DNA of 64,000 bases from Calothrix sp. NIES-4105 (GCF_002368415.1 NZ_AP018290.1:1615470-1679469); one strand, 5' to 3'; positions 1 to 9,005 are shown, counted from the first letter of the stretch. Numbers and translations: made by a program. The notes: generated by a model not told the origin, from the letters alone.

Positions 1-378
1 TTAGTAATAGAGTTTAGGAATTGGTTTGATCGCTATTGTCACGGACAACTACCCTGGAGCGAAGTTGGAACCAATGTTCCAGCAACATTGAATATCAATA
101 ATGATCACCAACAAATCCTTGATCGCTACAAACAACACACCCAGCATTGTAGTAGCTGTCGAAAAGCACTTTTGGTAGTACAACGCTTGCAAGCAGTGCT
201 TTTAATCTACTTTACTATTACTGTTTGCGCTGTTGCTCTCCTTCCCGATGGATTGCAATGGAAGTTGGGTTTACCCTTAATTGTGACAGCATTAATAGGT
301 TTAGGAGCTTACGCTTGGTTGAAATTTTGGCTGAGTCCGAGATTTTACTTTGTGGACTACATCCATGCACACAGATAG
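1..378 (+). CDS. Rieske-type oxygenase, PaO/Lls1 family, C-terminal end (partial)
   Basis: The reading frame is open from base 1 to the TAG at 376-378, so the gene begins left of the window. The visible 125 residues start with a block containing RNWFDRYCHGQLPW, followed by a CSSC motif and two hydrophobic helices. This order (short conserved FxxWFxxY block, CxxC, C-terminal membrane anchor) is that of pheophorbide a oxygenase / Lls1-type non-haem iron oxygenases, whose Rieske and mononuclear iron domains would lie upstream and cannot be seen. The family acts on chlorophyll breakdown products or related aromatic rings at the membrane. A TTG at 88 could look like a start but homology continues upstream of it. 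Substrate cannot be told from this end. Confidence 0.8.
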   Translation, partial: LVIEFRNWFDRYCHGQLPWSEVGTNVPATLNINNDHQQILDRYKQHTQHCSSCRKALLVVQRLQAVLLIYFTITVCAVALLPDGLQWKLGLPLIVTALIGLGAYAWLKFWLSPRFYFVDYIHAHR

Positions 379-400
379 AAGCAACTTTGAAAACATTTTT

Positions 401-487
401 TTAACTGTCTCAAAAATTTGCTTAACTGTCTTAACTGTCCTTGTATTTTTGCTTTGATACTGAGAATATTTAAAAGGATGTACACCA
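401..487. repeat. Dispersed repeat with iterated TTAACTGTC units
   Basis: Contains TTAACTGTC units, two of them in direct tandem (421-438), then CCTTGTATTTTTGC and an AGAATATTTAAA tail. About 85 bp of this arrangement recurs at 17344-17428 with substitutions, both times less than about 220 bp upstream of a gene. It belongs to the 9-bp repeat family found at several sites in the first 24 kb of the window. Confidence 0.75.
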
Positions 488-618
488 ATAGTAATACATC
501 AAGAATTTGACCAGTAATTAAATAGTTAAATACTAATTATCAAACTGGGAAATAATTCTTCCATTTATAAATGGCATCTGCAAAAGAACAAATTAACGAA
601 AAATCAAAGAGGTAATTT

Positions 619-1110
619 ATGAGCAATATTGCAGAAGTACTACCTGCTTCAGAGTTTCTGAAAAAGAACTTAGGTATTTCCTCTATTCCCGTTGAAGCAT
701 ACCTTAACTATGGATATGCACTCCTCGCTATTGCAGGAGCTGATGGAGAGGTTTCAGAAGCCGAACTTAACTGGTTACTAAATCATCAGCGCATGGCTGG
801 CGCCCCTGATGAAGCAATAGAGAAATATAAAACATTTGATTACAAAAAGGCTGATTTAGAACAGTTGTTATCTAAAATAACAGTTGATGTTCCTACTTGG
901 TCAAAATCAAGGTCATTGCTGTATCATGCAATTCAAATGGCGCGCGCGGATAATAATTACTCAGCTGAAGAGCAAAAAGCTGTAAAAAAAGCAGCTAAAC
1001 TGTTGAAGGTTGAAGATGATACTGCGCTTGCTCTCAATCGGTTAATAGAAACAGAAGAAGCAGTAACCGCATTACGTAAGGCGCTACTACAGACTGACGT
1101 TTTAGCTTAA
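619..1110 (+). CDS. TerB-like tellurite-resistance family protein
   Basis: 163 residues, all helical in character. Two acidic loop motifs, AGADGEVSEAEL near residue 39 and ARADNNYSAEEQ near residue 110, match the paired metal-binding loops of TerB-like domains. The start ATG has AGAGGT six bases upstream. TerB domains are associated with stress and membrane-linked conflict systems, but no other ter gene is nearby, so the role here is unknown. It is followed by a hairpin with a T run. Confidence 0.7.
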   Translation: MSNIAEVLPASEFLKKNLGISSIPVEAYLNYGYALLAIAGADGEVSEAELNWLLNHQRMAGAPDEAIEKYKTFDYKKADLEQLLSKITVDVPTWSKSRSLLYHAIQMARADNNYSAEEQKAVKKAAKLLKVEDDTALALNRLIETEEAVTALRKALLQTDVLA

Positions 1111-1130
1111 TCTTTCTCTTAGGGCTGTTT

Positions 1131-1146
1131 GGTGGCTTAAGCCACC
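1131..1146. repeat. Palindrome GGTGGCTTAAGCCACC, dispersed copy 1
   Basis: A perfect 16-bp palindrome followed by CTACG. The same 21 bases recur at 52350-52370, so this is a dispersed element rather than a gene-specific signal. Confidence 0.7.
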
Positions 1147-1158
1147 CTACGGCAAATA

Positions 1159-1197
1159 CCCGACTTATTTAACAAGTCGGGAATTAGCAACTTTTTT
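1159..1197 (+). terminator. Hairpin plus T run after the TerB-like gene
   Basis: CCCGACTT (1159-1166) pairs with AAGTCGGG (1174-1181) around a 7-base loop; a run of six T follows at 1192-1197. The gap of ten bases before the T run makes it an imperfect Rho-independent terminator. Confidence 0.5.
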
Positions 1198-1217
1198 CAA
1201 ATATTTATACTAAAAAA

Positions 1218-2795
1218 ATGAATAATATATTAATTATCCTAGGTGAAGTACTATTTTTAATATTTATTTTCTCTCTGTTTAACTGGGTAATTGGCATCAT
1301 CTTTAAGCAGATTGCTAAAGTTTCTTGGCTGCAAGGAAGAACTGCAAATCTCACCTTTCTGCGCCGGAATATCAGCAGAATTTTAATTCTGACTTCTACA
1401 GTGCTATGTCTTGCGCTGGTTGGTGTAAATGGGATGGTGGTTTATCGAGGTGGAAATGTTCAAGAATTCCAACTTAATCTTATTCGCAGTCTTCCTACCC
1501 AATTTTGGATTAATATCTTTACAGCAAGCTTGAAAACTGTAAGTTTGCTAATGCTAGTTAAATTAAGCGTACAACCTTTAAGCCGAGGGTTAGACTGGGT
1601 TTGTGATTACGTTAAAAAAGTCGATCGCATCAAAGCTAATGATGAGAGTGTTGAAGCTTTTTTCAAAGTATTAAAAAGAATTATTATTCATACTATATGG
1701 ATATCTTCTTTTATTTTATGTGCTAATTTTTTATACTTACCGTCAGTCGTTCCCAAATATATTTACACTGCTTTAAAAATATATATTACTATCACAGTTG
1801 GTTTACTTATTGTTAAAGCTGTTGCTACCATCGTTGACACTCTCGACGCGCTGAGTCTTAAATACTCCAATAATAACAATTTATTGCGTTTATATGAGCG
1901 TTTACGCCACTTGATTCCCCTGTTCAAAAAATGTTTGGAATACGTCCTCTATGTTGCCATAGTAAATCTTGTTGTTCCGGAAATACAACCTATCGCTTGG
2001 ATAAGCGCTTATACCCCTATAATTGTGCAAATTATTGGCGTTTATTTTATTAGCAATCTTTTGATTGAAGTTACTTACTTTATCCTTGATGAGTTTTACC
2101 TAAAAACTACAGATGCAAATGAGTCCCGGCGCCAGAAAAAGCTGACGTTAATTCCTTTAATGCGGAGTTTCGCCAAATATTTCATCTACTTTACTGCCGC
2201 AGTTACTATACTCAAGCTAATTGGCATTGATCCGGCGCCGATTTTAGCAGGTGCAGGAATTGTGGGTATAGCAGTTGGTCTTGGAGCGCAAAACCTAATT
2301 AACGATGTCGTTTGCGGATTTTTGATTTTGTTTGAAAACTATTACTTGGTGGGTGATTATGTTGAAGTTGGGAAAGTAGAAGAAAGAAATATTGAAGGTA
2401 TTGTAGAAGCAATTGAACTGCGAACCACCCACGTCCGCCATCCCGATGGTCAATTGCAGATTGTTCGTAATGGAGATATTGGATCAATTATCAATTTCTC
2501 CAAGCAGTATATATATGCTAGGGTGGAAGTTAATGTTTCCTATGATTCTAATTTAGACCATGTGTATAGGATGGTTGAGAAGGTAGGACAGCAGTTAAAA
2601 GCTAATGAACAAGATGTTCTAGAACCTACGCGAGTGGCTGGAATAGAAAATTTTGGGGAGAATAACCTGTTGCTGCTGACGCTGACAAAAGTTAAGCCTG
2701 GAAAACACCTTCATATTCAGCGTGTTCTCCGCAAGATATTGAAGGATACTTTTAGCCAAGAAGAAATTGAGCTTTGTGGTTTTTCCAAGAATTAA
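1218..2795 (+). CDS. MscS-family mechanosensitive ion channel
   Basis: 525 residues with several N-terminal transmembrane segments and the diagnostic MscS pore/β-domain region: a Gly/Ala-rich helix (AGAGIVGIAVGLGAQNLIND, about residues 344-363) followed by FENYYLVGDYVEVG and GIVEAIELRTTHVR. Such channels open under membrane tension and release osmolytes. The length fits larger cyanobacterial MscS paralogues with extra membrane segments before the core. No clear Shine-Dalgarno is seen. A 52-bp near-copy of its 3' end lies at 17205-17256, evidence of a lost paralogue. Confidence 0.9.
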   Translation: MNNILIILGEVLFLIFIFSLFNWVIGIIFKQIAKVSWLQGRTANLTFLRRNISRILILTSTVLCLALVGVNGMVVYRGGNVQEFQLNLIRSLPTQFWINIFTASLKTVSLLMLVKLSVQPLSRGLDWVCDYVKKVDRIKANDESVEAFFKVLKRIIIHTIWISSFILCANFLYLPSVVPKYIYTALKIYITITVGLLIVKAVATIVDTLDALSLKYSNNNNLLRLYERLRHLIPLFKKCLEYVLYVAIVNLVVPEIQPIAWISAYTPIIVQIIGVYFISNLLIEVTYFILDEFYLKTTDANESRRQKKLTLIPLMRSFAKYFIYFTAAVTILKLIGIDPAPILAGAGIVGIAVGLGAQNLINDVVCGFLILFENYYLVGDYVEVGKVEERNIEGIVEAIELRTTHVRHPDGQLQIVRNGDIGSIINFSKQYIYARVEVNVSYDSNLDHVYRMVEKVGQQLKANEQDVLEPTRVAGIENFGENNLLLLTLTKVKPGKHLHIQRVLRKILKDTFSQEEIELCGFSKN

Positions 2796-3056
2796 CACTA
2801 GCTCTTTGATTATTTTTTGTGTAGTAATGACCAGCCGAACCTATTAGATGACGTTAATTATTCTCAGCAACTCAATCTTTTGTGTTACTGTAATATTTTT
2901 GATTATAAAATATTAATATAAGTGATGAATTAATGCTATATTATCGAGGAATAATGCCTAAAGATAAGGTGCTAAAATTTTCTCACTAAACGCCAGTCTT
3001 GTGGCTTTATCCGCAATCTTAGTCCTTTACTCTGCAAAATTAATAATTGATTAACC

Positions 3057-3848
3057 ATGCTAGAAAACCCATTTACAAGCCCTGCAGCACTGGAACACAG
3101 TTGTTATGGTAAATTTGATGGTAAAGAATTACAACTGCTTGAAGCTGGTACAAAAGCATCAGAAAAAGTTATTCCAGTACATGATGAGTTTCGGGCTAAA
3201 ATGCTGCATCGTAATCCGCCTTTTACTTGCATTGGTGCAACATCGGCATTTAACCAAAATAACTATCGTTTCAGTATGTATCGTACTATGGGGACAACAA
3301 AAACTACTTTGGCATTAGCTCGAAATCTTTTTAGTTTTGTGGCGGAACAAGATGCCATGAATAGTAATTTTACAGCGTTTATTGCTGTGTTTGAAAACCC
3401 CATACCGCAAGATGAACACCACTTTGAAAAACTTGTTTGGACTCAATTGCAAATGCTACATGATGAAGATAGGCGTTACCATAATTGGGATACAAACTTC
3501 AGCGATGATATTAATAATAATAATTTTTCCTATAGCTTTGCTGAACGATGCTTTTTCATTATTGGGTTGCATCCCGCAAGTTCTCGAATTGCAAGAAGAT
3601 TTTCTTACCCACTTCTAGTATTTAATGCTAGTCGCCAATTTGACTTTTTAATTGAAACTAATCAATACGATAATTTCGTAAGAATTGTTAGAGAGCGTGA
3701 TCTCAGTTTGCAAGGTAGTATTAATCCTAATTTGCCTGCCAAAGATGACGCAAGTTATCCTAAGCTTACTGAAGCCAGAGAATATTCTGGACGCGCGGTA
3801 GAAAAGGATTGGCAATGTCCTCTAATTGTACACAAGAAAAAACCCTAA
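3057..3848 (+). CDS. YqcI/YcgG family protein (GntA-related)
   Basis: 263 residues. Conserved blocks of the YqcI/YcgG family are visible in order: PFTCIGATSAFNQNNYRF (about 55-72), FEKLVWTQLQMLHDED (about 123-138), FFIIGLHPASSRIARRF (about 166-182), VFNASRQFDFL, then LQGSINPNL and YSGRAVEKDWQCP near the C-terminus. The family includes GntA, the haem-dependent N-hydroxylase of guanitoxin biosynthesis that acts on a guanidino compound. It stands next to a minus-strand opine/alanine-dehydrogenase-like gene and a MATE exporter. Family assignment is firm; a hydroxylase role here is inference, and no other guanitoxin genes are visible. Confidence 0.85.
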   Translation: MLENPFTSPAALEHSCYGKFDGKELQLLEAGTKASEKVIPVHDEFRAKMLHRNPPFTCIGATSAFNQNNYRFSMYRTMGTTKTTLALARNLFSFVAEQDAMNSNFTAFIAVFENPIPQDEHHFEKLVWTQLQMLHDEDRRYHNWDTNFSDDINNNNFSYSFAERCFFIIGLHPASSRIARRFSYPLLVFNASRQFDFLIETNQYDNFVRIVRERDLSLQGSINPNLPAKDDASYPKLTEAREYSGRAVEKDWQCPLIVHKKKP

Positions 3849-3938
3849 TTCCAGAAATCTGATGTCGCAATGCTTTTAGGCATAAAATTTATATTTTCGG
3901 CTTAATTGCACATTTTTGTTTTCAAACAATCTAGCACA

Positions 3939-5060
3939 CTAAGTACGGTAGAGACTAATTATAGGATTTTGAATGATGCCATTATGAATATCTATGGCTT
4001 TCCAAATCGTCAAATTCTCTTTCCATGCTTGCTCGCCTGCCATAACTATATTAAGGTAAGGTAGAATGGCTTCACTAATTTTATAAGTGGCTTCCTTCCA
4101 CAGATAAGTCGGACTATTATCAACTGCGTAGTAAGTTATTCCTTGTCCTACTTCAAAAGTTGGCTGACTAAAAGATGTTGGTTTAGCAAATTCCAAGGCT
4201 AATTCGGAAGCAGCCGTAACATCAATGATCAGTGTGCCGGGTTTGAAGTATTTAAGTTGTTGATTAGAAATTAAATCTACTATAGCAAAATCATCTATAG
4301 TAATACAATTGACAATGATATCATAGTTAGCTAACTCTTCAGCTAGAGGAATATCTTTGTTTTTTGACATAGCTATGACGTGATTGGGTTTAGGAGAACC
4401 CACGCATGAATATTGATAATAATTTACTGTCGGAATAGGATTTTGCAAATTTTGATAATCTTGGCGCGTAAAAATAGTAATATCTGTGTAGCCTAATTCT
4501 TGGAAAGCACGAACCGCACCCCGCGCAACATTGCCAAAGCCAATAAGAGCTACGCTCGGAAATTTTTCTTCATAATTTTTTATCCCTGTAACTTCTAAGC
4601 TATGTAAAACACTACAGTAACCTCCCATTTCATTATTTTTATAAAAAATATGTTTTGCTGGTTGATTTTCGTCTTGCCAAACGTGCATAGCTTCTAAAGC
4701 TATACAAGTCATTTTTTTATCGATTGCAATTGTAGTTAGTTCTTGATTATCGACACAGTAAAGCCATCCGCAAAGAATTTGTTTTTCTTGAAAAAACTGA
4801 AAATCTTTGGGGGTAGGTTTTAAAAGGAAAATAGCATCAGACTGCTCAAACAAAGTTTGACGAGGTACAATATTTTTGATATTTTGCTTTAAAAAAGATG
4901 AATCTACTCCAAAATGTTGACCGTATCCTTCTTCAATAAACAAGTTTTCTTTTAAGTTTTCATCAAGAGATGCTAAATGTTCTGGATGAATTGGAAGCCG
5001 GAGTTCACCATCTTTAAAAGAACTTCCACAAATGCCAAGTTTTAATTTTGTGTTAAACAT
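3939..5060 (-). CDS. N5-(carboxyethyl)ornithine synthase-like / alanine dehydrogenase family
   Basis: About 373 residues when started at the ATG at 5060; a longer reading from TTG at 5096 adds 12 residues that look unlike the family. The N-terminal half resembles AlaDH/PNT domains (LGICGSSFKDGELRLPIHPEH). A Rossmann motif follows (ALIGFGNVARGAVRAFQELG, about residues 184-203 of the short form), and the C-terminus has AVDNSPTYLWKEAT and NGIIQNP. These features suit carboxyethylornithine synthase-type NADPH-dependent opine dehydrogenases, which reductively join pyruvate to the side-chain amine of ornithine or lysine. Exact substrate is not determined by sequence. Confidence 0.7.
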   Translation of the reverse strand: MFNTKLKLGICGSSFKDGELRLPIHPEHLASLDENLKENLFIEEGYGQHFGVDSSFLKQNIKNIVPRQTLFEQSDAIFLLKPTPKDFQFFQEKQILCGWLYCVDNQELTTIAIDKKMTCIALEAMHVWQDENQPAKHIFYKNNEMGGYCSVLHSLEVTGIKNYEEKFPSVALIGFGNVARGAVRAFQELGYTDITIFTRQDYQNLQNPIPTVNYYQYSCVGSPKPNHVIAMSKNKDIPLAEELANYDIIVNCITIDDFAIVDLISNQQLKYFKPGTLIIDVTAASELALEFAKPTSFSQPTFEVGQGITYYAVDNSPTYLWKEATYKISEAILPYLNIVMAGEQAWKENLTIWKAIDIHNGIIQNPIISLYRT

Positions 5061-5210
5061 AAGAAAATATCCAATAAATAAATTTACCAGGGTCAATTTT
5101 CAATTAAAGCTAGTGCTGATGATGTGCGAAATTTTAACTTTTTTTAATTATAGATAATAATAAACTTTTGATGAATCATTTTTTTTCTATTCATAAAAAT
5201 GTTAAAAAAC

Positions 5211-6566
5211 TTAACCTTGATCAAGCGTTGAATCGACTGTAGAAGCAATTTCAAATGTTTGTGGTAACTGGACTGCAAGCGCTACCACACGAGTCGCCAT
5301 AAATGCTGATATAGCTAACCAGAGAATATGGTTACTGTGAGCCGACCACGCCCAAACTGCTACAGGTGTAAATCCTAATGAAATCGCCGCTAATGCAGCG
5401 TTACGCAGAAAATGCCCTTTGGCTAATCCTGCAAAATATCCCTCCAAAATCCAAGCAATTGAAAAACAACTCAAAATGAGAAATAACCAAGGAACATAAT
5501 GTTTTAGCAATTCTATAATTTCACTATGATTTGTTAACAACCCAAATACAGTATCAGGTAAGAAAACGCAAGTTGCAGCAGTAGTAATTCCTACGCTTAA
5601 GCTTGTCAATAATGAAATCCGCAATAAAGGTAATAACTGGTCATTGGCTAGTTGACCTTGAAAATTTCCGGTTAGTGTTTCGGTTGCGAATCCTATTCCT
5701 TCAACGATGAACATGATTAAATACACTACCTGCTGGAGCAAACTATTTTCAGCTAAAACTTCTGTCCCTAACCCCGCGCTTAGATTGAAGAAAATTATCC
5801 AAATAAACGTATAGATTAAGGTTTGAAACAATAAATCTCTATTGAAGATAAAAGTAGATTTAAAAGCTAGCCAATTCCAAAATTTACCGATTACTTCTGG
5901 CAATATAGTCCAGTTAATAGAGAAGCTTACCAAAAGGATACCTACTAATAATGTTAAATACTCGCTGGCAGCTTGGGATAACCCCGCCCCCGTACTCCCT
6001 AAATTCCATCGTATAATGGCGAAGTAGTTGAAGATAACATTGGAAATGTTGCCAATTGCCGTCATTAGCAACACTTTACCACTTTGTTCTCGTCCTAAAA
6101 ACCAGCCAATGATGACAAAATTAATCAAAACTGCGGGGGTTCCCCAAATTCGGGCGTTAAAATAACTTAATCCGAGAGACGTAACTTCTTCTGAACCATT
6201 TAAGAAAGCGAACCCTAGTTTTCCTAGGGGATAGTGCAATATTAAGATGAGCGCGCCAATTACTAAAGCAATCAAAGCATTTCGCAGTCCTACTAACAAA
6301 ATCCCTTCTGAATCATTTCTTCCGACAGATTGAGCCGTTATAGCCGTGGTTGACACCCGTAAAACGAGCAAATTATCGTAAATGAAGTTAAATAGAATGG
6401 CAGCTAGGCTAACTCCGGCTAAATCATTGATTTCAGTAAGATGGCCTAAAAAAGCAACACTGATCAAACCAGCCAAAGGCTCTGTAAGATTAGAAAGAAC
6501 ATTAAAAACCGTCAGTTGGAAAAAACGACGTAAAAGGTCACGGTTTGGTTGTGCATAATCAAACAT
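5211..6566 (-). CDS. MATE family efflux transporter
   Basis: 451 residues with about 12 hydrophobic segments. The first helix region reads NVLSNLTEPLAGLISVAFLG and the second half repeats the fold, as in MATE (DinF-like) cation-coupled exporters of drugs or metabolites in the inner membrane. It starts with ATG at 6566. It is 151 bp upstream of, and on the same strand as, the carboxyethylornithine-synthase-like gene, so the two may be co-transcribed. A perfect 18-bp palindrome lies 27 bp upstream of its start. Confidence 0.9.
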   Translation of the reverse strand: MFDYAQPNRDLLRRFFQLTVFNVLSNLTEPLAGLISVAFLGHLTEINDLAGVSLAAILFNFIYDNLLVLRVSTTAITAQSVGRNDSEGILLVGLRNALIALVIGALILILHYPLGKLGFAFLNGSEEVTSLGLSYFNARIWGTPAVLINFVIIGWFLGREQSGKVLLMTAIGNISNVIFNYFAIIRWNLGSTGAGLSQAASEYLTLLVGILLVSFSINWTILPEVIGKFWNWLAFKSTFIFNRDLLFQTLIYTFIWIIFFNLSAGLGTEVLAENSLLQQVVYLIMFIVEGIGFATETLTGNFQGQLANDQLLPLLRISLLTSLSVGITTAATCVFLPDTVFGLLTNHSEIIELLKHYVPWLFLILSCFSIAWILEGYFAGLAKGHFLRNAALAAISLGFTPVAVWAWSAHSNHILWLAISAFMATRVVALAVQLPQTFEIASTVDSTLDQG

Positions 6567-6592
6567 AGAGGGCGTAATGTTTAATGCTTCAG

Positions 6593-6610
6593 ATACTGTT
6601 CAAACAGTAT
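6593..6610. promoter_or_regulatory. Palindromic candidate operator upstream of MATE gene
   Basis: ATACTGTT-CA-AACAGTAT is a perfect inverted repeat of 8-bp arms, placed 27 bp before the MATE start. Size and spacing suit a dimeric repressor such as a TetR or MarR type, but no such regulator gene is next to it. Confidence 0.4.
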
Positions 6611-6690
6611 AACTCGCATCCTAGGATTCAGGCGCCTATATAAATAGGTCTGTGAACGCAAAACTTTAAGCTCGTGACCCCAAAGGGGGT

Positions 6691-6825
6691 CAGTTAAGAC
6701 AGTTAAGAAAATATTTAACTTTGGTTTAATAACACACCCGCGCGCACTGTGGCGCCATATGTATAGTTTGTGACAGCAATAACAATATTAAATTTTTTGC
6801 TTAACTGTTTTAACTGTCCTTGCAT
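6691..6825. repeat. Inverted pair of TTAACTGTC-type repeats
   Basis: CAGTTAAGACAGTTAAG at 6691-6707 and, facing it, CTTAACTGTTTTAACTG from 6800, followed by TCCTTG. The two arrays could fold on each other across roughly 90 bases. This fills most of the 6567-6922 spacer, which otherwise holds no gene that I can see. Confidence 0.65.
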
Positions 6826-6922
6826 TCTTAATTAAAAAAGTGTGAGATTTTAAGAAGGGTGAAGTGTAGTGTTATGCATTCCTAATAATACTCCTAAGTG
6901 CTAAAGTTGCGCCTCAATGGGT

Positions 6923-7345
6923 TTACTCGTATTTCAAAGTGCCATTGACGTTAGCAATGTGAGCATCTAACTCAATTTCTGTGGGAGTATAGGTATTTTC
7001 TGCTGGAGTTTTACAATCGGCAACGAGGATCAGTTGTTTGCTGCCTAACAATTGTGCAAGACCGATATTCTTACAGGTTTTAGAAAAATCGCTATCGCCC
7101 CAAGCTAAAGTTCCATCATGGTTAGCAATGTATTGATTTAAGTTGAGAGAAGTTTCCTGAGAACCGCCATTACTTTTTTGACAATTTGCTGATAGGGTTG
7201 AACCATCAATCGCGATGTTGTCCTTGTCACAGGTTAAGCTAAATTGCCCTGTTGCCATCGCTTTATCTACGACAAAGTTAAGTGAGACGGCAAAAGCGAC
7301 CACAAAAGCCAGAGTAACTTTGAGTAATAGCTGAATTGTTTTCAT
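6923..7345 (-). CDS. Secreted cyanovirin-N homology (CVNH) lectin
   Basis: 140 residues from the ATG at 7345; a TTG eight codons upstream is less likely. Residues 1-31 form a signal peptide (Lys near the start, long hydrophobic core, AMA before the likely cut). The mature part aligns along its whole length with cyanovirin-N: FSLTCDKDNIAIDGSTL, the CQKSNGG segment, IANHDGTLAW, FSKTCKNIGLA, ADCKT and the C-terminal HIANVNGTLKYE. All four disulphide cysteines are kept. The family binds high-mannose glycans; some presumed contact positions of the original differ (for example A in place of E before the first ND pair), so affinity is unknown. Confidence 0.92.
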   Translation of the reverse strand: MKTIQLLLKVTLAFVVAFAVSLNFVVDKAMATGQFSLTCDKDNIAIDGSTLSANCQKSNGGSQETSLNLNQYIANHDGTLAWGDSDFSKTCKNIGLAQLLGSKQLILVADCKTPAENTYTPTEIELDAHIANVNGTLKYE

Positions 7346-7407
7346 ATTATTTGTACCGATATCAATCAACGTCGTTATACTCTCCCAATTGCAGCCTATT
7401 TACAATC

Positions 7408-7450
7408 CCAGATAAGACAGTTAAGCAAACATTTCTTAACTGTCTTATCT
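7408..7450. repeat. Perfect 17-bp inverted repeat built from the 9-bp repeat family
   Basis: CAGATAAGACAGTTAAG (7408-7424) and CTTAACTGTCTTATCTG (7434-7450) are exact reverse complements around a 9-base loop, followed by another TCTTATCTG unit. The spacer 7346-7766 between the CVNH gene and the next gene has no other recognised feature besides a short stretch (about 7609-7640) resembling DNA at 9507-9535 inside the PEP-CTERM pseudogene. Confidence 0.8.
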
Positions 7451-7766
7451 GTCTTATCTGCTATAGCATTTTTTTGGTGCCCATAAGATAATTGAAACAA
7501 TCAAGAAAAAATAATCTTAAAAAGCCTTATTATATCAAGTTACTTATCATTGAAAATTCTCCGCGTCACGCTTTTGTGTCCGGTGTATCAATATTAATGA
7601 TAAGTTTTCAAACGCACCAGAATAATTCCAATTTCAAGCCAAAGTTATGCATAAGGAGGGGTGAAGTGTAAAGTTTTTATTTGAGGTGAAGATAAACTAA
7701 ATTTTTATACTAATGACTTACAGATTTAAATATCAATTGCTGCTTTTGGAAAAATAAATCAGCTGC

Positions 7767-8087
7767 ATGAAAGATTTTGCTGGCGATAAAGCCGAATTTG
7801 ATACCTGGGTTGAAGGCATTATTGATAATTTAAATATCAAAGCAGGTCAATACGCCCATTTCTCCACTGATAAACTTAATATGCTGGACTGGAAAATAAT
7901 CAGGGAGATATATAATACTTACAAGGTACAATTGCTGAAAGGGAGAACAGTCGATATAGTTTGGGAAGATTTCTACTGCGAAGTTGAATTAGTTATTTTA
8001 GAAGCTCACGAGATTGATATTCTAGATTTTTTGCATTGGGAACTAGTAAATTATTATCTGGATAGCGATGATTCTAATTGCTTGTGA
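7767..8087 (+). CDS. Hypothetical acidic protein
   Basis: 106 residues starting at ATG 7767 without a clear ribosome binding site. Acidic and probably helical, with no membrane segment and no motif that I recognise. Composition (many D, E, I, L, W) is that of a real soluble protein rather than a chance frame, but function is unknown. Confidence 0.5.
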   Translation: MKDFAGDKAEFDTWVEGIIDNLNIKAGQYAHFSTDKLNMLDWKIIREIYNTYKVQLLKGRTVDIVWEDFYCEVELVILEAHEIDILDFLHWELVNYYLDSDDSNCL

Positions 8088-8191
8088 AGCTGTAAATATC
8101 CTTATTACGGGATACAAATAACACATGAATAATCCATAGTTTCCGCAAGCTTTAACAACCAGCGGAAGGTAAACGCTATTAAGAGTAGTGT

Positions 8192-8542
8192 TTATTGTTG
8201 CGGTGGTGGGCTACCGCCATTACGGTCGCGCAAGTAATTTAGTATTTGATTAATTGAATTTCTAAATTCCTGCCGTTCTATTGCGGCTTGCTGACGGTCT
8301 ATTGCGGCTTGCTGACGGTCTTGGGCTGCTTCAATAGCTAATTTGTTAATGTTACGGGTAGTTTGCTCGCCTAACTCATCTACTCTTTGGCTTACTGCGG
8401 CTACATTCTCGGTCAATTGCTGAATGTTAGCTACCAGTACATCAATGTTACCATCATGCTGTGCAACTTTTTCGCCAACGTTGACAAATAAAGTTTCTAG
8501 TCTACTTAAGCGTTCTTCTATGGTTGGTTGATTTGCGGTCAT
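8192..8542 (-). CDS. Hypothetical coiled-coil protein
   Basis: 116 residues from the ATG at 8542. Heptad-like pattern over most of the length (LSRLETLFVNVGEKVAQHDG, then VDELGEQTTRNINKLA), with a short internal tandem duplication DRQQAAI-DRQQAAI near residue 75 that is also a DNA-level direct repeat (about 8276-8325), and a Pro/Gln tail. Similar small coiled-coil proteins are common in filamentous cyanobacteria; no function is known to me. Confidence 0.65.
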   Translation of the reverse strand: MTANQPTIEERLSRLETLFVNVGEKVAQHDGNIDVLVANIQQLTENVAAVSQRVDELGEQTTRNINKLAIEAAQDRQQAAIDRQQAAIERQEFRNSINQILNYLRDRNGGSPPPQQ

Positions 8543-8711
8543 GCGGAGCGTCAAGTGTTAAGTTCTAATCATTGATTGTACCCACGCTTTGTGGTTTCTA
8601 GTCTCATAGCCCAAAACTTTACATCTGAACCTGTTACACGGGTAATTATACCTCAACGTGTCAGATACGGGTTTAAAAACCTCTCCCCCTCATGCGCTGC
8701 GCTCTGCGTAA

Positions 8712-9005
8712 CTAAGGCAACGAAGCTGAATGCTCCAGGCTTGCCCGCAGTTGTGCGGCTAACACCTGTACGTATGGCTCTTGCATCATAGTCATATGGT
8801 TCCCTGGAACAACATGAATTGATGTAGTGATAGAAAATTTGTTCCAGCCCAAGTCTGGTTTTAGCATCTCAAACCCTTCTTCATCCTCAACAGCACCCTC
8901 AAGTAGATTTTTTTCGCTAGCGCGGAAAAGGTTAATTTTGCTTGTCAGCACTTGCTGCGGCACATAAATACGATGAGCTTGATAGTTAGCCTTGTAAACT
9001 TGCAC
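8712..9005 (-). pseudogene. C-terminal fragment of an NRPS/PKS thioesterase domain
   Basis: 97 residues ending HVVPGNHMTMMQEPYVQVLA plus QLRASLE, the His-containing end of type I thioesterase domains that release nonribosomal peptides or polyketides; upstream is the DLGWNKF block. The catalytic serine half (GxSxG) is missing and no synthetase module precedes it; a broken PEP-CTERM gene lies there instead. It is therefore a relic of a lost biosynthetic gene. Confidence 0.75.

Noticed and set aside
3057..6566. Complete guanitoxin cluster
   Set aside because: Only a GntA-family protein and a MATE exporter are shared in type; no PLP cyclase, aldolase, methyltransferase or kinase genes are near.
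8576..8791. 71-codon + strand frame
   Set aside because: Antisense to the thioesterase fragment, with no coding character of its own.
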